Translations under genes and position numbers: made by a program
Shown: positions 46,632-56,224 of the stretch, piece after piece
Numbering within the stretch: position 1 is the first letter of the stretch
Layout: every line of letters begins with the position of its first letter
Notes under the pieces: generated by a model
Database searches by the model: none
What the model was told of the DNA's origin: nothing
The model's input: only the letters and a program-made list of their open reading frames with translations
Assembly (NCBI GenBank): GCA_000818095.1
Contig: CP009416.1
Coordinates: 1,534,501-1,598,500, forward strand
DNA: 64,000 nt
Reading direction: 5' to 3'
DNA from: Jeotgalibacillus malaysiensis
Lineage (GTDB): Bacteria; Bacillota; Bacilli; Bacillales; Jeotgalibacillaceae

Positions 46632-48665
46632 ATGAAAGGAAAAGATTTAGCTATACTCGCCAGTGTCATACTGATTATTGCCATGTTGGTTATCCCGCTT
46701 CCATCATGGATGCTGAGTGTATTAATTATTATTAATATCACACTTGGCCTGATTGTATTACTGACATCAATGAATATGAAAGAACCGCTGGAATTTGCTA
46801 TTTTTCCTTCGTTAATTTTGCTATTAACGTTATTCAGGCTGGGTCTGAACATTTCAACGACAAGAGCAATCCTGAGCAGAGGAGAAGCGGGTGGCGTTGT
46901 AGAGACGTTCGGTACATTTGTAACTGGTGGAAACATTCTGGTTGGTATGGTTGTCTTTATCATCCTGATTATTATCCAGTTTATTGTAATCACTAAAGGT
47001 GCTGAACGAGTATCTGAGGTAGCTGCACGGTTCACACTTGATGCGATGCCAGGTAAGCAGATGAGTATTGATGCTGACTTGAATGCAGGTATGATTTCTG
47101 AAGTGGAAGCGAGAGAACGCCGTGAAAAAGTAGGCAGGGAAGCCGACTTTTATGGTGCAATGGATGGTGCGACAAAGTTCGTTAAAGGGGACGCAATCGC
47201 CGGGATCATTATCGTATTGATTAACTTAACATTTGGTATGATTATCGGAATTGTACAGATGGGGATGTCACTCGCTGACTCTGCCAATCAATTCTCACTA
47301 TTAACTGTAGGTGATGGGATTGTATCTCAAATTCCTGCGCTGTTAATTTCAACTGCAACCGGGATTGTTGTGACGAGGGCTGCTTCAGATGGAAATTTGG
47401 GACAGGATATTACTTCTCAGCTGTTCTCATTTGGTCCGATTATGTATGTGGCCGGGGCTACAATCGCACTGCTCGGCATCTTTACACCGATCAGTAACTT
47501 TCTTACACTGCCCATTGCGCTAATTCTCGTTATTGGCGGATATATGTTATCAAAAGCTAAAAAACTTGAGGCAGAAGAATTTACTGAGACAGAAGAAGAT
47601 ACTGCGGCGGATGAAATGAAGAGCCCTGAAAGTGTGGTCAGCCTATTAAATGTTGATCAGATTGAATTTGAGTTTGGTTATGGGCTGATTCCGCTTGCAG
47701 ATGCGAATCAGGGTGGGGATCTGCTAGACCGGATCGTCATGATCAGAAGGCAGCTCGCACTCGAACTGGGTCTTGTCATTCCTGTTGTTAGAATACGGGA
47801 TAATATTCAGCTTCAGCCGAATGAATACCGTCTCAAAATTAAAGGGAATGAAGTAGCTAAAGGCGAACTGCTGCTTGACCATTATCTTGCAATGAGCCCT
47901 GGAGATGATGATTCTATTGAAGGTATTGAGACAATTGAGCCGTCATTTGGTCTCCCTGCAAAATGGATCGATGAATCCGTAAAAGATCAGGCAGAAATGC
48001 TCGGCTATACAGTAGTTGATCCGCCTTCAGTCGTTTCTACTCATATTACTGAAATGATTAAAGGTCATGCACATGAATTGCTTGGCCGTCAGGAAACAAA
48101 GCAGCTTGTAGACCATCTGCAGGAATCATACCCAATTCTTGTGGAAGAAGTAACGCCTTCTCCACTTAGTGTGGGTGACGTGCAGAAGGTGCTTTCAAAG
48201 CTGCTGAGGGAAAATGTATCAATCCGTAATCTTCCTATTATCTTTGAGACGCTCGCAGATTACGCGCGTATGACCTCTGACACGGATGTACTTGCAGAAT
48301 ACGTCAGGCAGTCTCTAGCAAAACAGATTACAAGTCAATTTGCAGATCCCGGAGATACACTGAGAGTTATTACATTATCCGGCAGAGTTGAGAAAATGAC
48401 TGCAGATAATGTTCAGCAGACAGAACACGGGAATTATTTATCTCTTGATCCAAATGATTCTCAGCGCATTCTTGAAGCGATGGCACAGCAGATTGAGCAG
48501 CTGTCGATGACTGAACAGACACCAATTGTTCTATGTTCACCTGCTGTCAGAATGTATATCCGTCAATTAACAGAACGGTATTTCCCGCAAATACCGATTT
48601 TATCTTACAACGAACTAGAAGCGAATGTTGAAGTACAAAGCGTCGGGGTGGTGAATATAGATTGA
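46632..48665 (+). CDS. flhA: FlhA, export gate protein
   Basis: FlhA is the large membrane component of the export apparatus; its cytoplasmic ring docks chaperone-substrate complexes. The 677-residue protein has about eight N-terminal membrane segments (to about 310). The FHIPEP region includes ERVSEVAARFTLDAMPGKQMSIDADLNAG, and the C-terminal cytoplasmic domain covers about 345-677. Its stop overlaps the flhF start by 4 bp. Confidence 0.98.
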   Translation: MKGKDLAILASVILIIAMLVIPLPSWMLSVLIIINITLGLIVLLTSMNMKEPLEFAIFPSLILLLTLFRLGLNISTTRAILSRGEAGGVVETFGTFVTGGNILVGMVVFIILIIIQFIVITKGAERVSEVAARFTLDAMPGKQMSIDADLNAGMISEVEARERREKVGREADFYGAMDGATKFVKGDAIAGIIIVLINLTFGMIIGIVQMGMSLADSANQFSLLTVGDGIVSQIPALLISTATGIVVTRAASDGNLGQDITSQLFSFGPIMYVAGATIALLGIFTPISNFLTLPIALILVIGGYMLSKAKKLEAEEFTETEEDTAADEMKSPESVVSLLNVDQIEFEFGYGLIPLADANQGGDLLDRIVMIRRQLALELGLVIPVVRIRDNIQLQPNEYRLKIKGNEVAKGELLLDHYLAMSPGDDDSIEGIETIEPSFGLPAKWIDESVKDQAEMLGYTVVDPPSVVSTHITEMIKGHAHELLGRQETKQLVDHLQESYPILVEEVTPSPLSVGDVQKVLSKLLRENVSIRNLPIIFETLADYARMTSDTDVLAEYVRQSLAKQITSQFADPGDTLRVITLSGRVEKMTADNVQQTEHGNYLSLDPNDSQRILEAMAQQIEQLSMTEQTPIVLCSPAVRMYIRQLTERYFPQIPILSYNELEANVEVQSVGVVNID

Positions 48666-49771
48666 AGATGAAAAAAATTACGGCTCCAACAATGCCAGAA
48701 GCAATGAAAAAAGTGCGTAAAGAGCTCGGAAACGATGCTGTCATTATGAACTCTAAAGTCATTTATACAGGCGGTTTTCTCGGACTTTTTAAAACTAAGC
48801 AAATCGAAGTCGTAGCAGGTGTTGATTCTGCGCTGTATCAGACTGAAGAGATGACAGCTGCAGCAAAGATTCAACCGGAAACAAAATCGCCCGTAGAAAA
48901 AAATGATCACAAACTGGAAAGTGAAATTAAAGAATTAAAACAGATGGTCTCAGCACTTTCAGCACAGCAGACCGGATTTCAGGATTTTCCATCGCCGATC
49001 CGGTTAATGCTGAAAAAACTTCAGGATCAGGATTTTAAAGAAAGCTGGATCCTTGAAACAGGTAATCACCTGCATAAGAAATGGGAAAATCAATCTGATG
49101 ATGCAGAAATAATGAACTGGACAGAAGCGCATATTCATTCTTCATTAAAACCGCTGGCTCACGGTGGGATTGACGCTTCAAAAAAGTATATATGCTTAAT
49201 AGGACCTACTGGTGTTGGTAAAACAACAACCATTGCGAAGGTAGCTGCAAAACTGGTGATGGAAGATAAGAAAAAAATCGCTTTTATTACATCTGATACC
49301 TACAGAATTGGTGCAATTGAACAGCTGAAAACTTATGCTGAACTGCTGAATGTACCTGTTGAAGTCATCTATAACCGTCAGGATTTTCAGGCTGCAGCTG
49401 ATAAACTCAGTGATTATGACCATATATTGATCGATACAGCGGGAAGAAATTACCGCGAGCTTCAATATGTTGAAGATCTAATGAATACGATTGATTTTCA
49501 ATCAGATATGCAGGCATTTTTAGTTCTATCCATGACATCTAAATTTAAGGAAATGAAAGCGATTTATGACCGCTTTAAAGAAATGAAATTAGACGGACTT
49601 ATTTTTACAAAGTGCGATGAAAGTATAACGGTTGGTCCTGCATTTCATATGATGCTTGAGAGTCAGACAGGTGTTGCCTATTTGACACACGGTCAGGCTG
49701 TTCCGGAAGATATCAGAGAGGGTTCATTAAAAGAAATAAGAGACATGATGATCAGAGGTGTAAAAAGCTAA
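48662..49771 (+). CDS. flhF: FlhF, SRP-type GTPase for flagellar placement
   Basis: FlhF is the third SRP-family GTPase and sets flagellar position and number with FlhG. The 369-residue protein has a basic B domain (1-70), an N domain, and a G domain with [15 protein letters not shown] (near 179), DTAGRNYRELQ and FTKCDES. I chose TTG 48662, 7 nt after GGTGGTGA, because MKMKKITAPT matches the B. subtilis N-terminus better than ATG 48668. It overlaps flhG by one base. Confidence 0.95.
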   Translation: MKMKKITAPTMPEAMKKVRKELGNDAVIMNSKVIYTGGFLGLFKTKQIEVVAGVDSALYQTEEMTAAAKIQPETKSPVEKNDHKLESEIKELKQMVSALSAQQTGFQDFPSPIRLMLKKLQDQDFKESWILETGNHLHKKWENQSDDAEIMNWTEAHIHSSLKPLAHGGIDASKKYICLIGPTGVGKTTTIAKVAAKLVMEDKKKIAFITSDTYRIGAIEQLKTYAELLNVPVEVIYNRQDFQAAADKLSDYDHILIDTAGRNYRELQYVEDLMNTIDFQSDMQAFLVLSMTSKFKEMKAIYDRFKEMKLDGLIFTKCDESITVGPAFHMMLESQTGVAYLTHGQAVPEDIREGSLKEIRDMMIRGVKS

Positions 49772-50628
49772 TGGACCAGGCTGAAACTTTAAGGCAGAGA
49801 ATGCTCAATATAAACAAGCCGCATGCAAAAGCAATTGCTGTAGTCAGCGGAAAGGGTGGCGTTGGGAAGTCTAACTTCTCAATTAATTTCGCATCCGAAC
49901 TCTCAGCCAAAGGGCACAAAGTATTACTGATGGACATGGATATTGGAATGGGGAACGTTCATATTTTACTTGGCGCCTCATCAGATCAGAACATTCTTCA
50001 CTATCTTGAAGGAGATGGTGATATAGAAGATGTGATCGTTCAGATCGAAGGAGGCTTTTCTTATATCTCCGGTGGTTCGGGACTTAATAAGATGGTGGAA
50101 TGGAAAGACCTTGAAATTAAACGGTTAATGGATGGCTTTCATATTCTTCAGCAGAGTTACGACTACCTGATATTTGATATGGGCGCAGGTGCTTCTGAAA
50201 ATGGACTTGAACTGATCATGTCAGCTGATGAAGTGATCGTCATTACAACAGGTGAACCGACTTCCATTATGGATGCCTACTCTATGATGAAGTTTATACA
50301 TATGCGTGATCAGGAGAAAGCTTTTGCACTTCTTTGTAACCGCGTGATGAATCCTGAAGAAGGTAAAATTGCACTGAACAGATTATCATCAGCCATGAAT
50401 AAATTTCTTGATAAAAAAGTACGTATACTCGGAAGTCTTCCGGAAGATCCTTACGTAAGAAGATCAGTGATCAGTCAGACGCCATTTACTAAGCTGTATC
50501 CGGATTCACCTGCATCTAAAACGCTTAAAAATATGGTACAGGCATACATTGCGCAGGATCATGAAGAAATACATGCTGTAAAACCCCGCTTTACAGAGCG
50601 GCTGTCTGCATTATTCCGGAGAAAGTGA
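49771..50628 (+). CDS. flhG: FlhG (YlxH), MinD-like ATPase controlling flagellar number
   Basis: FlhG is a ParA/MinD-type ATPase that stimulates the FlhF GTPase and affects C-ring assembly. The 285-residue protein starts with the activator helix motif DQAETLRQRM (2-11). It has the deviant Walker A GKGGVGKSNFSINFA (near 29) and the conserved MDMDIGMGNVHILLG. A C-terminal amphipathic helix (RFTERLSALFRRK) is probably the membrane-targeting sequence. Confidence 0.96.
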   Translation: MDQAETLRQRMLNINKPHAKAIAVVSGKGGVGKSNFSINFASELSAKGHKVLLMDMDIGMGNVHILLGASSDQNILHYLEGDGDIEDVIVQIEGGFSYISGGSGLNKMVEWKDLEIKRLMDGFHILQQSYDYLIFDMGAGASENGLELIMSADEVIVITTGEPTSIMDAYSMMKFIHMRDQEKAFALLCNRVMNPEEGKIALNRLSSAMNKFLDKKVRILGSLPEDPYVRRSVISQTPFTKLYPDSPASKTLKNMVQAYIAQDHEEIHAVKPRFTERLSALFRRK

Positions 50629-50637
50629 GGGTGTGCC

Positions 50638-51708
50638 ATGCGAACTCGTATAATTAAAGTGCTTGTTGTTGATGACTCTGCATTTATGAGAAAGCTTGTT
50701 CAGGAGTTTTTATCAGAACACAGTCAGATTGCTGTTGTAGGAACTGCCCGCAATGGTGAAGATGCACTTGCAAAAATCCGACTGCTTAAACCTGATGTTG
50801 TGACAATGGATGTTGAAATGCCAGTCATGACAGGTCTAGAAGCCTTAAAGAAAATAATGAAAGAACATCCACTGCCGGTTATTATGTTATCCAGTACAAC
50901 TACACAGGGAGCTGAAAACGCTCTTTTAGCCATGGATTACGGAGCAGTGGATTTTATTGTGAAACCTTCCGGGACTATTTCACTAGACCTCCATCTGGTG
51001 AAAGAAGAACTGATCCAAAAAGTTTTGCATGCTGCAGAAGCCACTCTCCGCCCAAATTTAATAAAACCTAAGGTAAAAAATCTATATAATAGTAAAAAAG
51101 AACCTGAAATAACCGATAGTAAATATGGTGGGTATGATCAACAAGTAATATTAATCGGTACATCAACCGGCGGACCAAGAGCACTTCAGGAGGTCATATC
51201 AAAGCTCCCTGGAGATCTTAAGGCTCCGGTAATCATTGTTCAGCATATGCCGCCAGGATTTACGAAGTCACTTTCACAAAGGCTCGATCAGCTTTCTGCT
51301 TTGACAGTTAAAGAAGCTGAAGAAGGCGATATCTGTCTGAACGGGCATGCATATGTGGCTCCGGGGGACTTTCATGTGAATCTGAATGTAAATAGACAGC
51401 TGACAATTTCATTAAGCAAAGAGCCGCCTGTTAGTGGACACAGACCCTCAGTTGACTATTTATTTGATTCTGCATCGCGTTTGAAAGGAATTAAAAAAAT
51501 TGCAGTGATTATGACGGGGATGGGAGCTGACGGATCTAAGGGTCTTATCCGGCTGAGTCAGACGGGTTCTGTAGTTTCAATTGCAGAATCAAAAGAGACC
51601 TGCGTTGTCTATGGAATGCCAAAAGCAGCTGTTGCAACTGGCCTCGTTACATATACAGAGCCATTAAATGAAATTGCAAATAGAATTGTTAAATTAGCAG
51701 AGGGGTGA
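50638..51708 (+). CDS. cheB: CheB, receptor methylesterase
   Basis: CheB removes methyl groups from chemoreceptors when phosphorylated by CheA, giving adaptation. The 356-residue protein has a receiver domain (1-120) with Asp58 as phosphoacceptor and a methylesterase domain with GTSTGGPRALQE, QHMPPGFT and MGADGSKGL. ATG 50638 follows AGTGAGGGTG. It lies between flhG and cheA. Confidence 0.96.
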   Translation: MRTRIIKVLVVDDSAFMRKLVQEFLSEHSQIAVVGTARNGEDALAKIRLLKPDVVTMDVEMPVMTGLEALKKIMKEHPLPVIMLSSTTTQGAENALLAMDYGAVDFIVKPSGTISLDLHLVKEELIQKVLHAAEATLRPNLIKPKVKNLYNSKKEPEITDSKYGGYDQQVILIGTSTGGPRALQEVISKLPGDLKAPVIIVQHMPPGFTKSLSQRLDQLSALTVKEAEEGDICLNGHAYVAPGDFHVNLNVNRQLTISLSKEPPVSGHRPSVDYLFDSASRLKGIKKIAVIMTGMGADGSKGLIRLSQTGSVVSIAESKETCVVYGMPKAAVATGLVTYTEPLNEIANRIVKLAEG

Positions 51709-51714
51709 AGTTAT

Positions 51715-53679
51715 ATGGAGATGAACCAATACTTAGAAGTTTTTATTGAGGAAAGTAAAGATCATTTACAAAATTGCAATACTCAAATGCTTGAGCTTGA
51801 AAAAAACCCTTCAGATCTCAGGATTGTAAATGAAATTTTCAGATCGGCCCATACGTTAAAAGGGATGTCTGCAACGATGGGGTATGAGGATCTTGCAAAC
51901 CTCACGCACCATATGGAGAATATTCTCGATGATATCAGAAATGAAAAGCTCGGGGTGACAACAGCTGTGATGGATGCGCTGTTTTCAGCCGTTGATGACC
52001 TCGAAGAAATGATAGCGTCAATTGCTTCAGGTGGAGATGGAAAGAAAGATGTCAGCCATTCACTGTCACTGCTTGAAAGTATTGTTTCTGGTGAGCAGTC
52101 CAAGCCAGCTGCTGAACCTTCTCAAAACGTTCATTATGATGAGTTTGAACGGACTGTTATTCTGCAGTCAATTGAACAGGGATATCAGGCGCTTGAGCTG
52201 ACTATCAGCCTGAGAGATGATTGTCTTTTAAAAGCTGCCAGGGTATTTATGGTGTTTGAAGTGCTTGAAAAGTCAGGTGAAGTCATCAAATCCACTCCCT
52301 CAGTAGATCAGCTTGAAGAAGAGAATTTTGATCAGCAATTTTGTGTGACGATTGCAACAAAAGAACAGGCTGATTTTATTGAGAAAAGCGTTATGAAAGT
52401 ATCTGAAGTTGAATCTGTTTCAATCAAGTCAGTCAGCCCTGATCAGGAAGAAAAGCCTTCAGATGCAGCATCTGAAGCAGCAGTCACAATTGAAGAAGCG
52501 TCTGAAGAACCGAAAGAAGCGCTAAAAACGGTTTCTAATAAGACCATTCGCGTGAATATAGACAGATTGGATATTCTGATGAATCTTTTCGAAGAACTGG
52601 TTATTGACAGAGGCCGACTTGAGCAGATTTCAAAAGAGCTGAATCACGGTGAATTAAATGAGACTGTTGAACGGATGTCCAGGATTTCCGGAGATCTTCA
52701 GTCGATTATCCTCACAATGAGAATGGTCCCTGTAGAAACAGTATTTAACCGTTTCCCAAGAATGATTCGTCAGCTGGCAAGAGATTTGAATAAACAGATC
52801 GACCTTAAAATCAGCGGCCAGGATACTGAGCTTGATCGTACGGTAATTGACGAGATCGGTGACCCGCTCGTTCACCTTTTGAGGAATGCGATTGATCACG
52901 GCGTTGAATCACCTGCAATCAGGAAAGAAAAAGGCAAACCTGAAACCGGCACGATTCAGCTGAGAGCCTACCACAGTGGAAATCACGTTTTTATTGAAAT
53001 TGAAGATGATGGAGCGGGGATCAGTAAGGGAAAGGTGCTGAATAAAGCTCTTGCTAAAGGCATTGTTACGAAAGAGCAGGCAGATTCACTCACTGACTCA
53101 CAGATCTATGAGCTGATTATGGCTTCAGGTTTCTCTACTGCAGAAACCATTTCTGATATTTCCGGCCGCGGCGTTGGGCTTGATGTTGTAAAAACAACGA
53201 TTGAATCACTCGGTGGCTCTATTACAATCCATTCTTCAGAAGGTCAGGGTTCGATGTTTTCAGTCCAGCTGCCACTTACTTTATCGATTATTTCCGTGAT
53301 GCTTGTTGAAGTGGAAGATGAAAAGTTTGCCATTCCTCTATCTTCGATTATAGAAACTGCAATTGTTAAAAATGAGGATATTCTTCACGCACATAACCAG
53401 CGGGTCATTGACTTCAGAGGAAAAGTAGTACCACTAGTATTTCTGGATGAAGTATTTGATGTTTATAAAGATGCTGAGGATGAGGTCCATTCCGTTATAA
53501 TTGTACGTAAAGGTGATAAAATGGCCGGTCTCGTTGTAGACTCCTTTATCGGACAGCAGGAAGTCGTATTAAAATCACTTGGAGATTACCTCGGTGATGT
53601 ATTTGCCATCTCTGGTGCTACGATCCTCGGTGATGGCCAGGTGGCGCTTATAGTAGATTGTAACGCACTGATTCAATAA
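51715..53679 (+). CDS. cheA: CheA, chemotaxis histidine kinase
   Basis: CheA autophosphorylates in response to chemoreceptors and passes phosphate to CheY and CheB. The 654-residue protein has an Hpt P1 domain with His46 in SAHTLKGM and a P2 region (about 140-240). The P3 dimerisation domain (about 280-345) is followed by P4 with HLLRNAIDHGVE, DDGAG and GRGVGLDVVK. A CheW-like P5 domain (about 520-650) ends the protein. ATG 51715 follows GAGGGGTGA. Confidence 0.98.
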   Translation: MEMNQYLEVFIEESKDHLQNCNTQMLELEKNPSDLRIVNEIFRSAHTLKGMSATMGYEDLANLTHHMENILDDIRNEKLGVTTAVMDALFSAVDDLEEMIASIASGGDGKKDVSHSLSLLESIVSGEQSKPAAEPSQNVHYDEFERTVILQSIEQGYQALELTISLRDDCLLKAARVFMVFEVLEKSGEVIKSTPSVDQLEEENFDQQFCVTIATKEQADFIEKSVMKVSEVESVSIKSVSPDQEEKPSDAASEAAVTIEEASEEPKEALKTVSNKTIRVNIDRLDILMNLFEELVIDRGRLEQISKELNHGELNETVERMSRISGDLQSIILTMRMVPVETVFNRFPRMIRQLARDLNKQIDLKISGQDTELDRTVIDEIGDPLVHLLRNAIDHGVESPAIRKEKGKPETGTIQLRAYHSGNHVFIEIEDDGAGISKGKVLNKALAKGIVTKEQADSLTDSQIYELIMASGFSTAETISDISGRGVGLDVVKTTIESLGGSITIHSSEGQGSMFSVQLPLTLSIISVMLVEVEDEKFAIPLSSIIETAIVKNEDILHAHNQRVIDFRGKVVPLVFLDEVFDVYKDAEDEVHSVIIVRKGDKMAGLVVDSFIGQQEVVLKSLGDYLGDVFAISGATILGDGQVALIVDCNALIQ

Positions 53680-53708
53680 AAAACCAAAGCTGAGAGGAGC
53701 GCTTAATT

Positions 53709-54149
53709 GTGTCAAATCAGGATAACGAATTAAAGGTCATTGTATTTCAGCTGATGAATAAGGAGTATGCGGTTCCTGTTGAGAATGTACAATCAATTGA
53801 AAAAGTAATGCATATTACCAGAGTGCCTGGCGTACCGTCTTATGTGAAGGGTGTCATTAATCTGAGGGGAGTCGTCACGCCGATTATTGATCTTAGAAAT
53901 CGCTTTTCACTCGAAGATGCTGCTGAAAGTGAGCATACGAGAATTATCATTATTACACTTGACGGTCTGGAAGTAGGTCTGATTGTGGATTCTGCAAATG
54001 ATGTACTTGATCTTTCCAGAGAATCAATTGAACCTCAGCCTCAGGTGGTGGGTAGCATAGAAACAGATTTTATCAGTGGGGTAGCTAAAATAGACAGAAG
54101 ATTACTCATACTTTTACAGCTTGATAAAGTCCTGGAGAATGCTGCATGA
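53709..54149 (+). CDS. cheW: CheW, chemotaxis coupling protein
   Basis: CheW links CheA to chemoreceptors in the polar arrays. The 146-residue protein is a single SH3-like CheW domain with YAVPVENVQSIEKVM and GVPSYVKGVINLRGVVTPIIDLR. The start is GTG 53709. It overlaps cheC by 4 bp. Confidence 0.97.
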   Translation: MSNQDNELKVIVFQLMNKEYAVPVENVQSIEKVMHITRVPGVPSYVKGVINLRGVVTPIIDLRNRFSLEDAAESEHTRIIIITLDGLEVGLIVDSANDVLDLSRESIEPQPQVVGSIETDFISGVAKIDRRLLILLQLDKVLENAA

Positions 54150-54769
54150 GCTACGATGAAGAAATCACTGAATACCAGCTTGATATATTAAAAGAGATTG
54201 GCAATATTGGAGCAGGAAATGCCGCTACTGCACTTTCTTCACTACTTGGAAATAAGGTTGATATGGCAGTGCCTCATGTGAAGGTCGTGTCATTTGATGA
54301 GATGATGGATATCGCAGGAGGGCCTGAAAATGTAGTCGTCAGCGTGTTTTTGAGAATAGAAGGGGAAATGACAGGTAGTATGTTTTTTATTCTTTCGACT
54401 GCTCAGGCGGAAAGCTTTATCAGGACATTGACGAAGAATCCCTTATTCAATTTTGAAGATATAAGTGAATCTGAAATCGGTCTCTCTGCACTACAGGAAA
54501 TGGGTAATATTTTATCAGGCTCATATTTGTCTTCTTTATCAGACTTTACCCATTTGAATTTGTATCCGACCGTACCTGCGATCGCTATTGATATGGCAGG
54601 GGCAATTATCAGCTTTGGACTGGTGGAATTGTCACAGGCAGGAGACAAAGTAATCGTAATTGATACAGAACTGACTGACGAAGGAAAGTTTAGTGAAAAC
54701 GGACAATTTTTCCTGTTACCGGATCCTGAGTCATTTAAGGTGCTGTTTCGATCTTTAGGAGTAGATTGA
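54146..54769 (+). CDS. cheC: CheC, CheY-P phosphatase
   Basis: CheC dephosphorylates CheY-P and binds CheD. The 207-residue protein has the two phosphatase helices, [23 protein letters not shown] (near 14) and [21 protein letters not shown] (near 112), each with the Glu-x2-Asn pair. It is followed directly by cheD. Confidence 0.97.
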   Translation: MSYDEEITEYQLDILKEIGNIGAGNAATALSSLLGNKVDMAVPHVKVVSFDEMMDIAGGPENVVVSVFLRIEGEMTGSMFFILSTAQAESFIRTLTKNPLFNFEDISESEIGLSALQEMGNILSGSYLSSLSDFTHLNLYPTVPAIAIDMAGAIISFGLVELSQAGDKVIVIDTELTDEGKFSENGQFFLLPDPESFKVLFRSLGVD

Positions 54770-54770
54770 T

Positions 54771-55259
54771 GTGTTAAGAACAGGTAGTACAATCAAGGTC
54801 GGTATTGCTGATGCTAAAATCACTTCAGCGCCGGATACGATCAGAACATCAGGTCTTGGTTCCTGTGTTGGCGTGGTACTATATGATGAGCGTACACGAC
54901 TTGCAGGTCTGGTCCATATCATGCTTCCGGATTCTTCCCTTGCAAGATCTGGTGAGATCAATCCCGCAAAGTTTGCTGATACGGGTATTCCATACTTAAT
55001 CAGGCTGATGAACTGCTCCCCAGGCAGATTAAAAGCTAAGATTGCTGGCGGGGCACAGATGTTTCAGTTTTCAGGTCAAAAAGATACGATGAGAATTGGA
55101 CCGCGTAATGTTGAAGCAGTGAAAAGCATATTAAGCAGTCTTCGTATTAACATCGTCAGTGAAGATACTGGCGGAAGCAGCGGAAGAACAATTGAGTTTG
55201 ATCCATCTGCGGGTATGCTGTCGATCCGGACAGTTAATCTTGGTGAAAAAGTCATTTAA
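54771..55259 (+). CDS. cheD: CheD, receptor glutamine deamidase
   Basis: CheD deamidates chemoreceptor glutamines and interacts with CheC. The 162-residue protein has the catalytic cysteine in [14 protein letters not shown] (near 30), followed by the conserved His in [10 protein letters not shown] and the Thr region downstream. The start is GTG 54771 after TTAGGAG. A terminator separates it from sigD. Confidence 0.96.
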   Translation: MLRTGSTIKVGIADAKITSAPDTIRTSGLGSCVGVVLYDERTRLAGLVHIMLPDSSLARSGEINPAKFADTGIPYLIRLMNCSPGRLKAKIAGGAQMFQFSGQKDTMRIGPRNVEAVKSILSSLRINIVSEDTGGSSGRTIEFDPSAGMLSIRTVNLGEKVI

Positions 55260-55289
55260 GAAGCGTTTCCTAAAAGTTCATCATTAAAC

Positions 55290-55323
55290 AAAGAGCCTGC
55301 TGATTATATGCAGCTCTTTTTTT
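55290..55323 (+). terminator. Terminator-like hairpin between cheD and sigD
   Basis: AAAGAG (55290-55295) pairs with CTCTTT (55314-55319), and CTGC (55297-55300) with GCAG (55310-55313) with one bulged C. The loop is 9 nt and a T-run extends to 55323. It would reduce readthrough from the fla/che operon into sigD. Confidence 0.8.
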
Positions 55324-55331
55324 ATTTGCAA

Positions 55332-55360
55332 AACACAAAAGCTCCTCCTTTTGATATAAT
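55332..55360 (+). promoter_or_regulatory. Extended -10 promoter candidate for sigD
   Basis: TGATATAAT (55352-55360) is a perfect -10 box with the TGn extension. AACACA lies 17 bp upstream as a weak -35. A second TATAAT (55371-55376) follows. The pair lies directly after the terminator and 80 bp before sigD. Confidence 0.6.
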
Positions 55361-55440
55361 AATAAACATATATAATCACTCTAAAGGTTTATTTGATATT
55401 TCAGTTAATGCAGAGCTGATCAGAAAGGAGGCACCATGTC

Positions 55441-56211
55441 ATGGAAGAATCAAAAGATCAGGAAAAGTACTACTGGCAGATGTGGACTGCCTCCAGGGAT
55501 TCCCATGCTGGAGATATGCTCGTACAGAGATACATGCCGCTCGTACAGTATCATGTTCAGAGAATCAGTGCCGGTCTTCCGAGGAATGTTTCACGTGATG
55601 ATATTAAAAGTCTCGGTCTGATGGGTCTCCTTGATGCACTGCAGAAATTTGATCCTGACAGAGATTTAAAGTTTGATACATACGCTTCTTTCAGAGTGCG
55701 CGGGGCGATTATTGATGGGCTGAGAAAAGAAGACTGGATGCCCCGGTCAGCAAGAGAAAAAGCTAAAAAAGTAGATGCTGTTATTGAAGAGCTGGAACAG
55801 AAATCGCTCAGACACGTGGAAGCACATGAGGTTGCGGCTGCTTTAGATATGCCTGTGGATGAAGTCTATCAGATCACTCAGGAGCATCTCTTTGCGAATG
55901 TCCTGTCAATGGATGATCAGTCCAATGATCATGATGACGGGGAAGCGACCGCTTTTACACTTAAAGACCACCATGCGAAGATGCCTGAGGATCAGCTGAT
56001 AAAAGATGAACTTCATCAGGATCTGGCATCAGTTATTTCCCAGCTGAACGAAAAGGAGCAGCTGGTGCTCAGTCTGTTTTACACAGAGGAATTAACGCTT
56101 ACTGAAATTGGGGAAGTCATGAATTTATCAACTTCCCGCATCTCTCAGATTCATTCGAAATGTCTGTTTAAGCTTCGCAAACTCCTGGCTTCAGAATACA
56201 GTCAGGCATAA
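55441..56211 (+). CDS. sigD: SigD, flagellar sigma factor (sigma-28)
   Basis: SigD transcribes late flagellar, chemotaxis and autolysin genes. The 256-residue protein has region 2 (DIKSLGLMGLLDALQKFDPDRDLKFDTYASFRVRGAIIDGLRKEDW), region 3 and region 4 with LTLTEIGEVMNLSTSRISQIHSKCLFKLRKLL. ATG 55441 follows AAAGGAGGCACC. Unlike B. subtilis, where cheD and sigD are close, a 181-bp gap with terminator and promoter precedes it. Confidence 0.98.
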   Translation: MEESKDQEKYYWQMWTASRDSHAGDMLVQRYMPLVQYHVQRISAGLPRNVSRDDIKSLGLMGLLDALQKFDPDRDLKFDTYASFRVRGAIIDGLRKEDWMPRSAREKAKKVDAVIEELEQKSLRHVEAHEVAAALDMPVDEVYQITQEHLFANVLSMDDQSNDHDDGEATAFTLKDHHAKMPEDQLIKDELHQDLASVISQLNEKEQLVLSLFYTEELTLTEIGEVMNLSTSRISQIHSKCLFKLRKLLASEYSQA

Positions 56212-56224
56212 AGGAGAAGATCAG

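Noticed and set aside
55308-55598. Plus-strand frame of 96 codons overlapping the sigD start
   Set aside because: It runs through the promoter region and into sigD in another phase, with no ribosome binding site and no family likeness.
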